Shown here in pieces: positions 33,262 through 45,995 of a stretch of DNA of 64,000 bases. Source of the DNA: Hyalella azteca. Its lineage: Eukaryota > Arthropoda > Malacostraca > Amphipoda > Hyalellidae. Numbering within the stretch: position 1 is the first letter of the stretch; every line of letters starts with the position of its first letter. Position numbers and translations under genes: made by a program. Location of the stretch: the NCBI RefSeq assembly GCF_000764305.2, contig NW_025947730.1:62001-126000 (forward strand), in the 5' to 3' direction. Below the pieces are notes generated by a model. The model was not told the origin of the DNA, did not search any database, and was given only the letters and a program-made list of their open reading frames with translations.

Positions 33262-36035
33262 ATGGACTCCCGCCGTGACGCCTTCTAAACACCCATTGAT
33301 ATCCTGCTTATTTCGTGCGACATAAAAAATTCAAGTTCAAAATAATGATCACCACACTGGGCATTTAAACCTCAGGTTTGTTGTGTTTTTTCTGTACAAA
33401 TGAGTGATATTTTGATCATTTATTTTGACTGTAATTTGCTTACTAGTCATTTTTTTTCAAGATTTAAAATTTTAATTTATTTCTTCTACAGAATACGTTA
33501 ATCCGATCCTGAGACTGGCCGGCCTTACGTTATATCTACGTCACGCATTCGTCACGAGTTATTTCAACCATCGACCTTCAACTTCTCTGAACCGCATTCT
33601 GGATTTTGGGATTCGGCTCTTTACTATCAAACTTTGTCTGCATTACAAGGAAGAAAATTCTAGTCAAATCAACTCAAAACTTTGTAGAAGAAATTAAAAT
33701 TAAAGCTTCCTAGATTATTTCTTCACTTTTACACCCTTTCGATTGTGTGAATACCTCACCAAGTAGGCGTCTTTGTTTTATATAATGACCAAAAATAAAG
33801 GAGCTACAGATTTTAGAGAACCACGCTGCAGACTCGTAATAAAAACCTATATATCAGCCTTGCGTCTTATCCACAATTTGAATTGATCAATTGCCGTCTT
33901 CTATTAGCCTGCGTCTCAATAAGTATTCGTACCAAACAAGCAGAAATTGAAGGCCATGAGAGAGAAATTCAATAAGAAGATAGGTCCCCGCAAAAATAAG
34001 AGGCTTGGAAAAAAGGGATTTTTAAAGTTGAAAAAGCAATATTCACTCGTGTTTAGATACTTTGCGTACATCAAGTAGAAGAACTAAATGATGAAGCAGC
34101 AAGCATCTGTTTTTCATTATGATCTTAATTTAATTCCAGAATCTACTCTTTTGATCCCAGTTTTATCCTTTGGTTTACCATCACATGTATGTTGCATTTT
34201 TCGGCGTAAAAGTGCAAAGACGGGAAAGTAGAATGATCTAGTAGGTTCCTAGAAAGATCTTAGTACGAACCATGGTCACGGTGTTCCGCAAATCTGATGT
34301 AGAACTTACCTGACGTCTCACCAACGGACGCTGATACGCACTGCGCACAGCTGTGCTCGTAGACCAGAGGTACTGTACATGGGTTGGAATAAAAAGCGTT
34401 GCACTTTAAGTCGCAAGTTCAAAATTATTGCTCAACCATTTATGTAAGTTAATTTCAGAAAAATATTCAAGGTACAGGATTTTCAGGATGTCAACCTGTG
34501 TAAGAGGAAATCCAAGTGCCGGATATAAGGAACAGGAAGATATATAGAATATGTTTTGAGCTTCGCTCATAAAAGCGAACAGAGAAGTACTCGCCAAGTA
34601 ACTGTCTAATTAAGAATAAAATATTATTAAGATAAAATTTAGGTGATAGCGAGCGACACAGGATAAAGTAAAATAGAGAATCACAAAGTTTAAAAAACAG
34701 TAACCCGAGAATAAAGTTTACGTGACAATCAGATTTGAAACTTTCCTATTTATAGCTACTCACAAGTTCGCGTTGGACGGATACGCATTTGAGTTACGCT
34801 TGCATGCCCTTGAGACTTCAAGATCCCCCGCCCAAATAAAAATTATTGGTGGCGCATCGATGATTAATATTGGTGGCTATAGGTGAAAATTACAGGTGGT
34901 GCACCGATGGAGTGTCCGGCCTATGTTCCACCTATCACCTGTCGATGGTCACCTCAACCGAAAAACTGTTCTTCCACGAATGAATCCCTCTGGGTGCCGA
35001 TGGCGCATCAATGAGCCATCGATGGCCACCTCTCGGAAAGAATTTTTCATAATTGTTCCCGGCAGCACCTAGATCCAACTAAGAACTATCGTCTGCCTAA
35101 TCAATTTCACACTTCTCTCGTGTAATAATGCATTTACATTTCAAGTAAAATGAATGGAATAGAAGATAGGCCACAATCATGGCTTCATAGTGTATGCACA
35201 TACTAAGATGGCCGAGATTTTGATACATTATTAAATGAAGTTCGTATTCCAGTCAAATTATATCGTGTAAAATCCTTATATTCACAAAAGAAATATGACA
35301 TTAACTAGAAAGACGATAGTTCTCAATATTTAGACTAGGGGCTAACGGGAGCATAATTAACCCTAGTGGCAGTAGTAGTATTAAGACTACTCAAACTTTA
35401 GCTCTCGCGTAATTTCGTGCCAACATTTGGAACAGTTAACATCAACATGTTTGAGAGCCTCGATCATAAAAAACACCCAACGTAAAATTTTTATAATTTT
35501 CGGATAAAATAAGCAAACCATACAAGAATTTATTGGATAAGCTCCCAAAGGTTTATTATAATATAAACGGAATAGCGAACACAATTTATACCCAGCTATA
35601 TTATATACAGTATACATAGTACAAGGAAATACCCGGTCATGCCGGCCATCATACTCCGCGAGAAATTATGGCTTATAACAGTAAAACTTCTATAATTGAT
35701 AAGTAGACTGATCTAGTTATTACGCATTCAGCATTATACATATATCTGTTGAGTTCTACAGAATATTCAACTCTTTCATCTCGAAAATCACCATGGAAAT
35801 CATCGTATCATTTCCATGCGAATTGATGTATCACGTGAGTATGACTAAAATTCAGTTTAACTGAAGATATATATGGAGAATTTGCTGCCATTCATGAAAA
35901 TATATTGCTGCTGTCGCCGGTAGCAACTTTTTATAATACCTTCGTTAAAACAACCATACTCGAAGAGAGCTTATATTCCTATCGATATTTTCTCACATTA
36001 AATTGACAAACTGAAATGCTGGCAATACATTCATT
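33262..36035. other. Non-coding, no gene recognised
   Basis: No frame with gene-like features. 34840-35050 contains repeated GGTGGCGCATCGATG / GCCATCGATGGCC phrases in both orientations, perhaps a decayed miniature element. The remainder is AT-rich unique-looking sequence. Confidence 0.5.
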
Positions 36036-36790
36036 TTAAAATACTACCTGTTTTGCAGCATCTTTGAATTGAGTTAAAGTTGTAGTTAAAAAGAGTTGTT
36101 TTTGTTGTTGTTCATTGCGTCCGTCACGCTCGCCGGAGTGGGGGGGGGCGCTCAGGTGGTGGGCGGGGGCAGGCACTGGAAGAGGGGGGCGATGGGCGAA
36201 GGCAGGGAGGGTGGCTAGGAATGCCGCTGCCTCCACGGGTCTGTCCCACAGTGAGGAGACGCTGAGAGACGTGGTGAAGGCGGGGCAGGCGAAGAGATGC
36301 TGGACCGACTGGAGGGGATCCCTGCACTCCGGGCAAGCGGAGCTAGGGGAGCATCCGATCCTAGCGGAGTAGGACGCCATGGAGCTGCAGTATCCCGACT
36401 CCCGAGCGGAGCTGGGATAGCGCCGAACGGTAGGGGGCGAGGGAGTGAGGCCTCCACTGATGCAATCGGCGGTGGCGGGGCTGCGAGGACGGCGTTTGTG
36501 GCGTCAGTCGCTGCAACGCAGGAGGCAATCTCCCTGCGGAGGGACCGCTTGGCCTCTCCGTAGGCACCGGCGGGCAAGATACCATTTGCCAAGAGTGGTG
36601 TGACAAGGTGGCCGAACCTCGACTGGATGTAGGCTTTCATGGGGCGGCCCCCGAGTGGAGCAGAGACAATGCGGAATGAGGTATGGGAGGGCTGGAGGGC
36701 GCTGGCGAGGAACTGGGCACAGGCCAAGTCCAGGTGCGCGGACAAAGGGAGGACGCCGGTCCCCTGGTGAAGATGGGCGATCGGGGCCAT
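36036..36790 (-). pseudogene. Jockey-type C-terminal region with zinc knuckle
   Basis: This continues the polymerase ORF after a stop at 36894. The first frame (36790-36215) includes GGRPMKAYIQSRFGHL. After a frameshift the second frame (36380-36036) gives ACPECRDPLQSVQHLFACPA, a Cx2Cx8Hx3C nucleic-acid-binding knuckle. A low-complexity proline/alanine segment and a Gln/Asn-rich end follow from the AAC repeat. Confidence 0.75.
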
Positions 36791-36893
36791 TTTGAGGCAG
36801 CCGGTGGCTAGTCACAATGCTGTACGTGTTTTGTATGGTTTGCAGGCTGGCAGTTGCTGTGCGTGAGGAAACAGGGTACCAGATGGGGGCCGC

Positions 36894-37979
36894 TTAGTTG
36901 AGGATTGGGCGCGTGATGGTCCGGTAGGTGGCAATAATGTCCTCCTTGGAGAAGCCCCAGTTGGTACCAGCAAGGGCTTTTAGGATGAGAAGAGAGCCCG
37001 TCGCTTTCGTGGCTATGGCTCTTGCATGAGGGGAGAACGTGAAGTGCGTATCCCAGGTGACGCCTAGGATTTTAAGGGTTTTATCCATGGGGATGATGCC
37101 GTTGCAGATTGTGGCAGATGGGTGGTACCGGGACAGGTGCGTATCTGGGGTTAAGAGCGTGCCCGAGAACTTGCCAGGAGCCACGGTCAGTTTCTTGTCA
37201 GCCGACCAATGTGAGACGCTCCGAAGGAGCACGGCGAGTTCAGCCTCGGCAGCGTCGTGCCTCGGGGACGACACGAAGATGGTAAGGTCGTCAGCGTATG
37301 AGGCATTGTTGAGGATCGGCACTGGGATATCGGAGATGAAGTGGTTAAAGAGGGCCGGCGAGATGACCGAGCCCTGGGTAACGCCCGAGTGGATGGCTCT
37401 GAAAGGCGATTGTGTTCTCAGGTAGAGGCAAGATGCCTGCCTGCCTCTGAGGTAGCAGCACAGCCAACGGACCAGGTTGTGTTGTAGTTCCGAGGCCTCG
37501 ATCAGGCTTAGGAGGAGAGGCTGGTCGACACTGTCGAAAGCTTTCGAGAGGTCGACTGCCGCGGCGACTGTGCGGGCTGGAGGGCGCCGAGAGTTAAAAC
37601 CCGTCGTGATCTAGGGCGCGAGCGAGAGGAGGGCGGTGACTGTGGAGTGTCCCTGTTTGAAACCATGTTGCGAGGGGACGGTAGTGAGGGATCCTAAGAT
37701 GTAAGGGAGCACAAGACGCTCAAGGAACTTGGCTGCAGGGTAGAGGAGGGAGATAGGGCGGTATGAAGAGCCCTGGTTTCCGGGTTTGCCCGGTTTGAGG
37801 ATTGGAATAATTATTGAATTTTTCCAAATGGGTGGGATAGAGGCTGTGGAGACGATGTTAAAAATACGGGTGAGGAACTGGAGACCAGTTGGGCCGAGGT
37901 GCTTAAGATGAAGGACCGTGAGGCCGTCTGGACCTCGAGCGGAATAGTTGTTTGCGGCTGCGATGGCGAGCTTCACCAT
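36894..37979 (-). pseudogene. Jockey-type reverse transcriptase domain
   Basis: The first piece (37979-37611) reads GPDGLTVLHLKHLG, SIIIPILKPGKPG and YRPISLL, then breaks at ALLSLAP. The frame resumes with AVDLSKAFDSVDQPLLL (catalytic Asp), GVTQGSVISPALFNHFI, and SYADDLTIFVSS (YADD box) at the start of 37322-36894. The thumb region KILGVTWDTHFTFSPHA follows. It is interrupted, so not functional as one protein. Confidence 0.85.
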
Positions 37980-38347
37980 GTCGTGTGTGAAAGGGGAGAA
38001 GTCCCAATCGAGGGGATGTTCAGCCCGGATTCGACGTATGTGGCGGCGGGTGGAAGGGCTTTGGGAGTGCGGAGCGATCGAAGTAAATCACTTGCAGAAA
38101 GTAGAAGAGATCTTGCGCTGGGATGAGAGGGAATTCAGACCAAATTGGATTGGCTGATTGGGGGAGAGGGCGGTTTTGCTTTTCGGCTAGGGAGCGAAGG
38201 AGATTCCACTGCTTATACTGGTTTGTGCGCCTGCTGCACGACGCAAGATGAGTTCGCCATGTGTTCCTAGCATGGACCTGAACGGAAATGCTAATTTCCA
38301 GGTTTAGTTCTGCAAGCCGGGGGTCAGTTGGATTACTCGCTCTGATG

Positions 38348-39290
38348 TCATCCCGTTGCTCGATGAATAACCGGGTGCGGGTTGACAGAGGGGGAGAAGT
38401 CCTTCCGGAATGCGGCAGGGATATGCTGTCTGGCAGCAGTCGCCAAGACTTTTCTCAAGGTCGACTCACCACCACACAAGGTGGGGGGAGGGACCATCTC
38501 GAGTGCCGCTTCGATGGCTGCCGTGTAGGCGGGCCTGTCTGCTTTTTTAAAGTTGACGTAAGAGCGGGCGGCCTGGGGGGTCGGGGAGTCGACGGAAGAA
38601 GGAAGATGAATCAGGATGGACAGGTGGTCCGAGTTGAGAGCGACTTGAGGAGTCCAGGAGGTGTTGAGGAGTAGATGACCGCTGATGATGGCGAGGTCCG
38701 GAGAGGAGGGCGGGCCATGAGAGGGAAGGCGGGTATGGGAGTCCTCATTGAGGTAGGCGAGGGGGGAGCCGGCGAAGAGGCCGTCGACTACGGCTACCCG
38801 CGCTGCGGCTTTCTGGTCTTCCGTATGGGAGAACCAGGAGGGATGATGGGCGTTAAAATTGCTTACTATCAGACAGTCGCCCGGTATGGAGACAATGTCT
38901 GAGAGCTCTGGGGAATATCCCGGGGGCAGGAGGAGGCCGGTGGGATGTAAACATTGATGATGCAAAGAGGGGAGCCATTAAGAGGGTGGAGATTGCTATG
39001 GCCTCCATGGTGATGTCGCCGCGTAGGAGGGGAGAGATGTCTCGCCCAGTGTACGGGACATCGTGGCGGATCAGGATGAGAAGACCGCCACCGTGACCTC
39101 CGGGCGGTCCCTGTGCTCCAACGCGTATCCGGGGAAGGTAGGGGAGCGGGATGTAGCTGATAGCTTGGTCTCTTGGAGACAAGCAACCGCCACGTCGTTC
39201 TTGGCGAGGTAGGCAGCCAGTTCAACTGCACTGGATTACACCCCATTGTAGTTAAACTGGAGGACGCAGAGGTGGGAGGGGGCCAGCATG
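38348..39290 (-). pseudogene. Jockey-type endonuclease domain
   Basis: The domain begins LCVLQFNYNG, followed immediately by a stop where intact elements continue. It then reads LAKNDVAVACLQETKLS (catalytic Glu block), GGLLILIRHDVPYT, and, after a frameshift near 38870-38970, VSNFNAHHPSWFS and LNSDHLSILIHLPSS. The usual GDFNAHH aspartate is Asn here. In an active element this enzyme nicks the target DNA; the stop and the D-to-N change show it is dead. Confidence 0.82.
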
Positions 39291-39800
39291 GGGGGAGGCC
39301 GGGGAGGCGAAGGGGAGGAGGGTCTGGCTGGGATCATGTCAGACCGTCTGCACGTTAGGCAGATCCAGTCTTCGGAATAGAGGTGAATGGAGCGCAGGCC
39401 AGAGCATCACTTGTGGGTTCAGGCGTTGCACCTGGAGCACAGAAACGAATATCCTCGCCACGTGACTGGGATGGAGAAGACTGAGCAGGGGTGCGGGCCA
39501 GGGTTGGTATGGATACCCTGGGTCAGGAGAAGGACGAGTAGGAAGAAAAAATGGGAGGAAAGAAGGGCATAAGGTGCCCCTGGAAGATAGGCGGCCAAAG
39601 ATGTGGGTAGGGGGAAGGGGAGGCCAAGGTTCCCCTACGGCCCTACCCTTAGGTGAAAAAATGAAGAGAGGAGCCTCCGTCCGGCAGCGATCCGGGCGGG
39701 GGGGCCTCTGCCGTTTGGCCTGACCCACGAGTATGCCGGGTATCCGGCCGACGCGCAGGCCAGGGTACCCTCACGACTTAGACGCGGCAGAGATCGGGGG

Positions 39801-40084
39801 CCGACAGTAGATTGTACAGTATACACAGTAAAAACGAGAGTAGATTGTACAGTATACTTCTATATCAAATTCATTAGCCATTTATATGAGTATGAAAACT
39901 AATTATAGGCACTGGAAAGGTGGAAACATTTTCGACACCTATCACGTATGTCGTCCCAGAGTGGCACAAAACCTGGATTATCCACAAACAGGGCCACAGA
40001 CGTTGACCGCAATGAACATGCAGCAAGCGTTTCATAAGCAGCATTTCGAATACGGCCTGCAGGCCCTGCAGGCTCGCCTGCTAT
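39801..40084. other. Short duplication and non-coding sequence
   Basis: AGTAGATTGTACAGTATAC occurs twice 33 bp apart at 39806-39860, next to the 5' end of the Jockey element. Otherwise nothing is recognised. Confidence 0.5.
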
Positions 40085-40385
40085 ATGAAGCAACAACAAA
40101 GACGTGTAACAAGGATAATTCCAGGCTTGAAGGGCAAGTCCTATGAAGAAAGATTGAAGATTATGAAGCTTCCAAGCCTCAGTTATCGACGTCTGCGTGG
40201 GGACCTCATTGAAGTATACAAGTATACTCATGGTCTATACAAGGTCCCTGAAGGGTTACTAGAATTTGAAACAAGATCTATGAACAAGGCACGAAATGGA
40301 AAAGAATCGGCGACAGGCCACATCAGGTCTACACTTCAGAGCCGACATCACTATGTTATGTTATGTTATGTTAAGTGGTGTCGGG
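40085..40385 (+). mobile_element. CR1-like LINE 3' fragment, second subfamily
   Basis: The fragment encodes QRRVTRIIPGLKGKSYEERL, then LRGDLIEVYKYTHGLY, and jumps from the ETRS block to a 3' tail AATCGGCGACAGGCCACATC. It ends in ATGTTATGTTATG. Coding similarity to 9600-9760 is strong, but the tail differs from the TTCTAAC type, so at least two subfamilies are present. Confidence 0.82.
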
Positions 40386-42414
40386 AAGTAACTCAAGGAT
40401 CTGGTTCTGGTGCGCCGACTACGTCCTGTTCAGTTAACGTTCAAAGATTATAAGAACCAGCTAGGTGTCAGACAGGACGGTTTGATACCATGGCCTAGAA
40501 AGGTGAGTAATTCGTTATAAAAAATACATTATTTATGGGTTGGATGCAGAATTTTATAGATCAAGTAAGTACTTTTGATGCTGTATATGGTATTACGTGA
40601 TATAATGTTTCTAAAGTCATTTAGATCATGAAATATTTACCCCGGTTCCTAATGGGACCAAGTTATAATTTTTCACATACAACGAAAAATGAATATTTGA
40701 ACATATTTTTTAATTGTTACCGTCAGGAGTGATAATATTCTCACAGGAAACCAAAAAAATCCAGAAAATAATTCTCGGCATTAATGTGTTTATATTAAGC
40801 TATTCTCGTGCCGTAGCTAGCTTTTATTCAGGCTGGATACGTAGCTAAGTCAATAAACATTAACCATCACATTCTTATAGCATATTTTTAATCATGACAA
40901 ATACAAATGTGACACCCTGTCGCACAAGAAAGTCAATAAATAGCTTCGTTTATACTTAGATTAAGATCTGTTTCGATTTGACCAAATTATGCATAGAGAA
41001 CAGGCAAAAACACTAATTGAATCTAAGCCAATAAAGAAAAATTCAGTCAACGCATTTGGTCACAATTTTAGGTCACAATCGATGCACAATGTTAAGCGAG
41101 GAAATCGTGTTTGCTTGTCACAAAAATGACACTTCCAAACTCACGCGAACACTCCAGCGACTCGATCGTATATCGCGACTCAGCAGCTCAAAATTCGCAC
41201 AATTTTGAACAGAGATCTGCACTGAATTCTGAACATAGCTATTTATGAGAAACACGCAACGACAGGAATTATGCCCAGGGTTATTTTGGCACTTTTTTTA
41301 GGTAAAATTAAATAAAAAAATGTTAAATTTTGCTCGGTTAAGATGAATTAGATTAGTCTATCTATTATTGCAGGTATATCTTAATGATGATAATATAACT
41401 TTTCTTAAGCTCCTACTACTATTAGCTAGTGAACAGCTTTATTAATTTTCAACCATCCCCCGCCCCCTATAACATCACTTGCATTATTTTGCAATTAGAG
41501 GAAGTTATCCAAAACGCCAATTGCACAACCACGACTCCAAACCTTAGTTTTTAATGCTTTTTTTAAATTATCCATCATACAGCGCCTAGTGCTAGAATCA
41601 TTTTTTTCGTGCTGTATTCGCAAAATTTGATTCTATAAAGAAATTTAATGATGATCGAATCCAGTGGTGGCATTGCCACAAGCTAAAAATGCATAGAAAG
41701 TGGCAGAGATGTTCTGAACTTTCCTGAATCTATTACGATTATTTAGTATTTTCCCAGTTTGCAATAAAATGAAGGGCATTACTCATGAAGAAACTCTATC
41801 ACCTGGCTTCCCCAAATATGTAATAGTTCTGTCTACAATACACGGCGCGCTGAACAGAATTTTGCGATCGGTTGGAATAATTTCTATGCAGGGTTGCAAT
41901 TACCAATGGAACGCACGTAAAGCCACTTTGACATGTTGAAGAGGGCAAGTTTGAAGAATGTGTTCTGTTTCTAGGCCTGATTTAGATTCATTCCAACCAC
42001 GGTTACGGAATTTCGCTCATGAGTTTATTTTTGTATAACACTTCTCTTTAACTTCACTTCTCGTTGTTTGTTTGTTTGTTTGTTTGCAAATCTTATAATC
42101 GATATCTAACACACCTACCCTGTCTAATCGATCTGAAATTTGGAGCACTTGCGTAAAGGTGGTGACAATGCTTGAATCAATTGGCAGAACAAATAACTTA
42201 AAAGGCAAAAAAAGTAAAAACATTTATAAATAATTTTTTAAATACTTAAAAATAAAATAAGAAATTCATCGTACATATGTAACATCGGAGACACTGGCCT
42301 CTTTGAAAGTGTTGTCTATAAAAAGTAATTTTCGAACGCATATCTTTTTAAAATAAGTTCAGGATGAGGGTAAGCATTTGCCCTCAGTAAACTCGTACAT
42401 CCTGATTCAGTAGT
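40386..42414. other. AT-rich non-coding, nothing recognised
   Basis: No frame with gene features. A (TTTG)n microsatellite lies at 42065-42085. Confidence 0.5.
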
Positions 42415-42725
42415 CAAGGAATAATTCAAGTGAGAAAGTAATAATTCAAGTAAGAGAATAATAATTCAAGTAAAAAAAGCAATAATTCAAGTAAGAAAGT
42501 ATTAATTCAAGTATGAGAGTAATAGTTCAAATAAGAGAGTAATAATTCTAGTAATAAAGTAGTAATCCAAGTAAGAAAGTAATAACTCAAGTATGAAGTA
42601 ATAGTTCAAGTAAGAAAGTAATAATTCAAGTAAGAAATTAATAGTTAAGTAAGAGAGTAACAAATAATAATTTCGTGGCCAAGGAATAGTTCAAGTGAGA
42701 AAGTAATAATTCTTGTCTGGCAAAA
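42415..42725. repeat. 20-bp satellite AATAATTCAAGTAAGAAAGT
   Basis: About 14 imperfect copies of the unit AATAATTCAAGTAAGAAAGT, ending in a partial unit after GTGGCCAAGG. Confidence 0.9.
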
Positions 42726-43957
42726 CTTAGTCCACGAAAAAATGATCAATTTCGCTTGAAGCAAGCTGCCACATGTCGGTGGACTGACTCATGGTTTGCA
42801 GTTTGATGGCAAGTCTTAGTACACTTGTAATGTTATATATACTGTAATGTTATGTATATTTTTCGCCTATGTCGAAATGAACTTTCTCATTTGGCTAGAA
42901 AAGGTATTGCACCACCTTCCCCCTCCCTTCTCCACCAACCCCACCAGCTAGCGGGTTCAAGGGACGTATTCAAAGACTTATACACAGGTGCTGACAATCT
43001 TATTTTTTTTCTTTGGTACGTACACTTGACTTTTTGTTCATTCGTGCATACGACGGAGCTGATTCCACTGTTGCTGATATTAGTGGCGAGTTAACGAATT
43101 TGTCGTGCCGTTCCGCCATCATTCATTACGAATTAGATGCTTTCTTTTCAATGTTTTTAGATCTGTACACTCATGGGCAAATATTATTTGAATCATCAAA
43201 ATTTGCGAATGCGTTTTGGACGTACAGCTTTTCGCTGCGACTCCTGGAAACGGTGCCTTGTACCAGTGATAATAATTCAATTTTCTAAGTGATCGCGGTG
43301 ATGGTTTCGGGAAGGTCTTGATTAAAGTCACACCGTATTTAAATCATATTTAAACTTATTCCTTATTCATGAAAAATTGTATGACTCAGAGTGAAAAGGG
43401 AGTCGAATATATGAGAGCTGTGATGATGGCTCAATATATTTCAGTTAGTGAAATTTATTAATCGCTCATGTGATTCAGTGAGTGGTGATACCTGCATCAA
43501 TGTGTTTCATCTTGTTTAATCAGCGAATATACGCATATAATGGGATTTTTTGCCCTGAAACCGTTATCCCCTTATTCGAGAGAGTTTAATAAATATCCAC
43601 AAAAACATTTAATTTCGTGCAATAAAACTCACATGATAACAGTAATCAAATTTTCGAGCTCAGTAGTAAAGCACGTATTTATTTTCCTAAAGTTCACGAT
43701 TATAGTATATAAAATTAGTAATCATAGTTATGAATGAAGTTTTTGGTCGCAGATATGAACTTCATGATTGCAGTAATGAAATTCATGGTCACAGTTAAAA
43801 TGTTTATCATTACAATTTTCAAGTTCATGATGATAATTATTAAACTGATGATAACAGTTACGAAGTTATTGAGACGAGTTTAAGGGTGTGTTTTTAAGGG
43901 GGTGCGTGTTTTTTAAGTTAAGTACGGTTTTGACATATTTGTGTTGTAGATATAATA
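42726..43957. other. Non-coding with degenerate repeat
   Basis: Short frames near 42852-43288 have no recognisable features. At 43715-43870 a degenerate ~28-bp repeat of AACTTCATGATTGCAGTAATG character is visible. Confidence 0.5.
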
Positions 43958-44225
43958 TGGGCTGTTGGGGCGCGTGTCCAGGATACTTATCGTGTCTGGA
44001 TATTGTATATAGGGGCTGTTGGGGCGCGTATCCAGGATACTTATCGTGTCAAGATATTGTATATAGGGGCTGTTGGGGTGCGTATCCAGGATATTTATCG
44101 TGTCGGGATATTGTATATAGGGGCTGTTGGGGCGCGTATCCAGGATACATATCGCGTAGGGATATTGTATATAGGGGCTGTTGGGGCGCGTATCCAGGAT
44201 ATTTATCGTGTCAGTATATTATACA
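43958..44225. repeat. 54-bp satellite
   Basis: Five copies of a 54-bp unit with GGGGCTGTTGGGGCGCGTAT and CCAGGATACTTATCGTGTC. As 54 is a multiple of 3, two frames remain open and mimic an 18-residue protein repeat. Confidence 0.93.
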
Positions 44226-44888
44226 TAGAAGCTGGATTTATTGTATACATATTGTATTGTATTAATGTGTTACATTACCTGGACCTAAAGATTTCGCTCT
44301 TAGTGGGAGAATTGAAAGGAATTGAGAGAAAAGATTGCACTGCAAATTGAAATTTGATTTTCAATTTGTAAGTATATATCGCGCGGGTAAGAATTATCTA
44401 ATGTTCGTTTGGGGACACCAACCCATGGCAATGCTGCAAGCACCACCTTTTGACAGTGACCATAGGCCGCCCACCAGTGACGCCGAAAAAAAATTTAGCT
44501 TACCAACGTTCCAACCCACGGCTTGCTCCCCTCAACTCGGTACCACTAACAACTTCGAAATACTGGCCCGACTTAACATTGGTTGTGAACGAGCTTATAT
44601 AAGAGTCAAAGTAGCCGCTGGATCAGAAGCGAGGCGAGTCAATGGTAGATGAATCCCTATCAGCCACGCACGGGGGCTAGGATTGAAGGTGTTGCACATA
44701 TGAGCTACTGTAAAAACTTTGACTAGGTTTGACGGGATTGTAAATAAAACCGTGAACGAAAGCATGTTGTGGTGAGCTGAATGTGTGACTATGAACAAGG
44801 GTTGGGAGCTTCAAATATTGTCCTCTTGATGGGTCATAGAAGCAAATGAACACCGTAATCTAACGTTAACAAATCACGATAAGTGCAA
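44226..44888. other. Non-coding, nothing recognised
   Basis: The 105-codon frame at 44335 has no signal, domain or conserved composition and is not annotated as a gene. Confidence 0.5.
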
Positions 44889-45015
44889 TATGTTATGTTA
44901 TGTTATGTTATGTTATGTTATGTTATGTTATGTTATGTTATGTTATGTTATTTTATGTTATGTTATGTTATGTTATCTTATGTTATGCTATGTTATGTTA
45001 TGTTATGTTATGACA
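44889..45015. repeat. (TTATG)n microsatellite
   Basis: About 24 pentamers with a few variants (TTTTATG, ATCTTATG). The same pentamer ends the second CR1 subfamily at 40.36 and 56.5 kb, so this may be an expanded LINE end, though no LINE tail precedes it. Confidence 0.95.
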
Positions 45016-45029
45016 TGACATGATTTACC

Positions 45030-45180
45030 CTAAAATACTTTAAAAGAGTTTCGAGTTCGCAACTCCGTCAGCCAATCACTGACGGCTTTTCAAGCTAAAC
45101 CAACCAATCACAGTCGATAAATCGGCCGCCGCTACGGTTACGTATGCGAGTTTTGCTAGTGCAGCCTTTGAACAGCGCTT
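45030..45180. mobile_element. Diverged MITE related to 46425-46570
   Basis: Shares AATACTTTAAAAGAGTTTCG, GTCAGCCAATCACTGACGGC and AACCAATCACAG with the element at 46.43 kb and has a weak inverted end. It is a degraded copy. Confidence 0.5.
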
Positions 45181-45995
45181 CTTCTACTCCATTATTGCCT
45201 TAAGGATATACTTCATAAAGCCGGCCTGAGTTGCCTGAGTACTGAGAGAATAAAGAGATGCACCTAAATATTATAATTATTGAAATCCTTATTTTATATC
45301 ATATAATAATCATAACTATGACTGTGTTATTAGGTAAACCATCGATGTGGTGAAGAAAATGCTTTAACTTTTATTCAGATAGAATAAATTAACAAAGAAC
45401 CGATTAAAATCGTAGCCAGGAATGTATAAAAATTCTTAATCATAATAAATGATTAAATATACAAATGGATTAACTAAGCATCTCCTACCGCAAAGCAATG
45501 CAAGACGGATATCAGTACAATCCTGATAATCTAAAAAAAAAAACACGTAAAAACTGGTCAGAAACACACGTTTTATTTAACGCCAAAGCGGCGACCACAC
45601 AAGTGCACTAACGTGAATCTGCACGTGTGTTGGCGTGAATACATCAGAAAATAATACATCAAAATCTGTGTCGTGACATAGCTGGGAATAGATTGAATCC
45701 GGCTTTGAATCTAACCGCTCACGTGCGCGTTGCATACGACTGATCTGATGTATCGTTGCTGTCCATTGACTCCTAATGGTTTCTAGCACCATTACTGTTC
45801 AAAGAACTGAATGGAAACTTCAATAAAGACCAACATTTGTCATTTTAGTCGCGCCATGCGCAGCTGCGGCCAGTGGACGAAGATTTTTTCATAGAATTTT
45901 CGTGGCATTACAGAGGCCACCGCCGCGACATCCGGTCACACAACCTACTGCAGAGACTTACACAGGTGCGTAGCTTGAATAGAAGCATAGTTTAC
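45181..45995. other. Non-coding, nothing recognised
   Basis: AT-rich. A TTACACAG|GTGCGT phrase at about 45960 is donor-like, but no attached exon is supported. Confidence 0.45.

Larger units (their letters stand above)
36036..39800 (-). mobile_element. Jockey-superfamily non-LTR retrotransposon, decayed
   Basis: A GC-rich minus-strand element clearly different in composition from its AT-rich surroundings. From 5' to 3' it shows a proline-rich start (39728-39339), endonuclease (39290-38348), reverse transcriptase (about 37979-36894) and a C-terminal zinc-knuckle region (36790-36036), ending in an AAC-rich 3' end. Several frameshifts and stops interrupt it. The 'naked' endonuclease style (FNAHHPSW, SDHLS) and a C-terminal Cx2Cx8Hx3C resemble Jockey, Ingi or Vingi groups; I cannot decide which. 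Plus-strand frames here are shadows. Confidence 0.87.

Noticed and set aside
36115..39572. Several plus-strand frames over the GC-rich block
   Set aside because: They are antisense shadows of the Jockey-type element, with low-complexity Arg/Gly composition and no domains.
44335..44652. A 105-codon open frame as a gene
   Set aside because: No signal peptide, domain, splice context or conserved composition; it overlaps generic AT-rich sequence beside satellites.
45950..45975. A leader exon of another secreted-protein family member (TTACACAG followed by GTGCGT)
   Set aside because: No TATA module precedes it and the leader sequence does not match CAGCAGCTTCTTGTTCAG.
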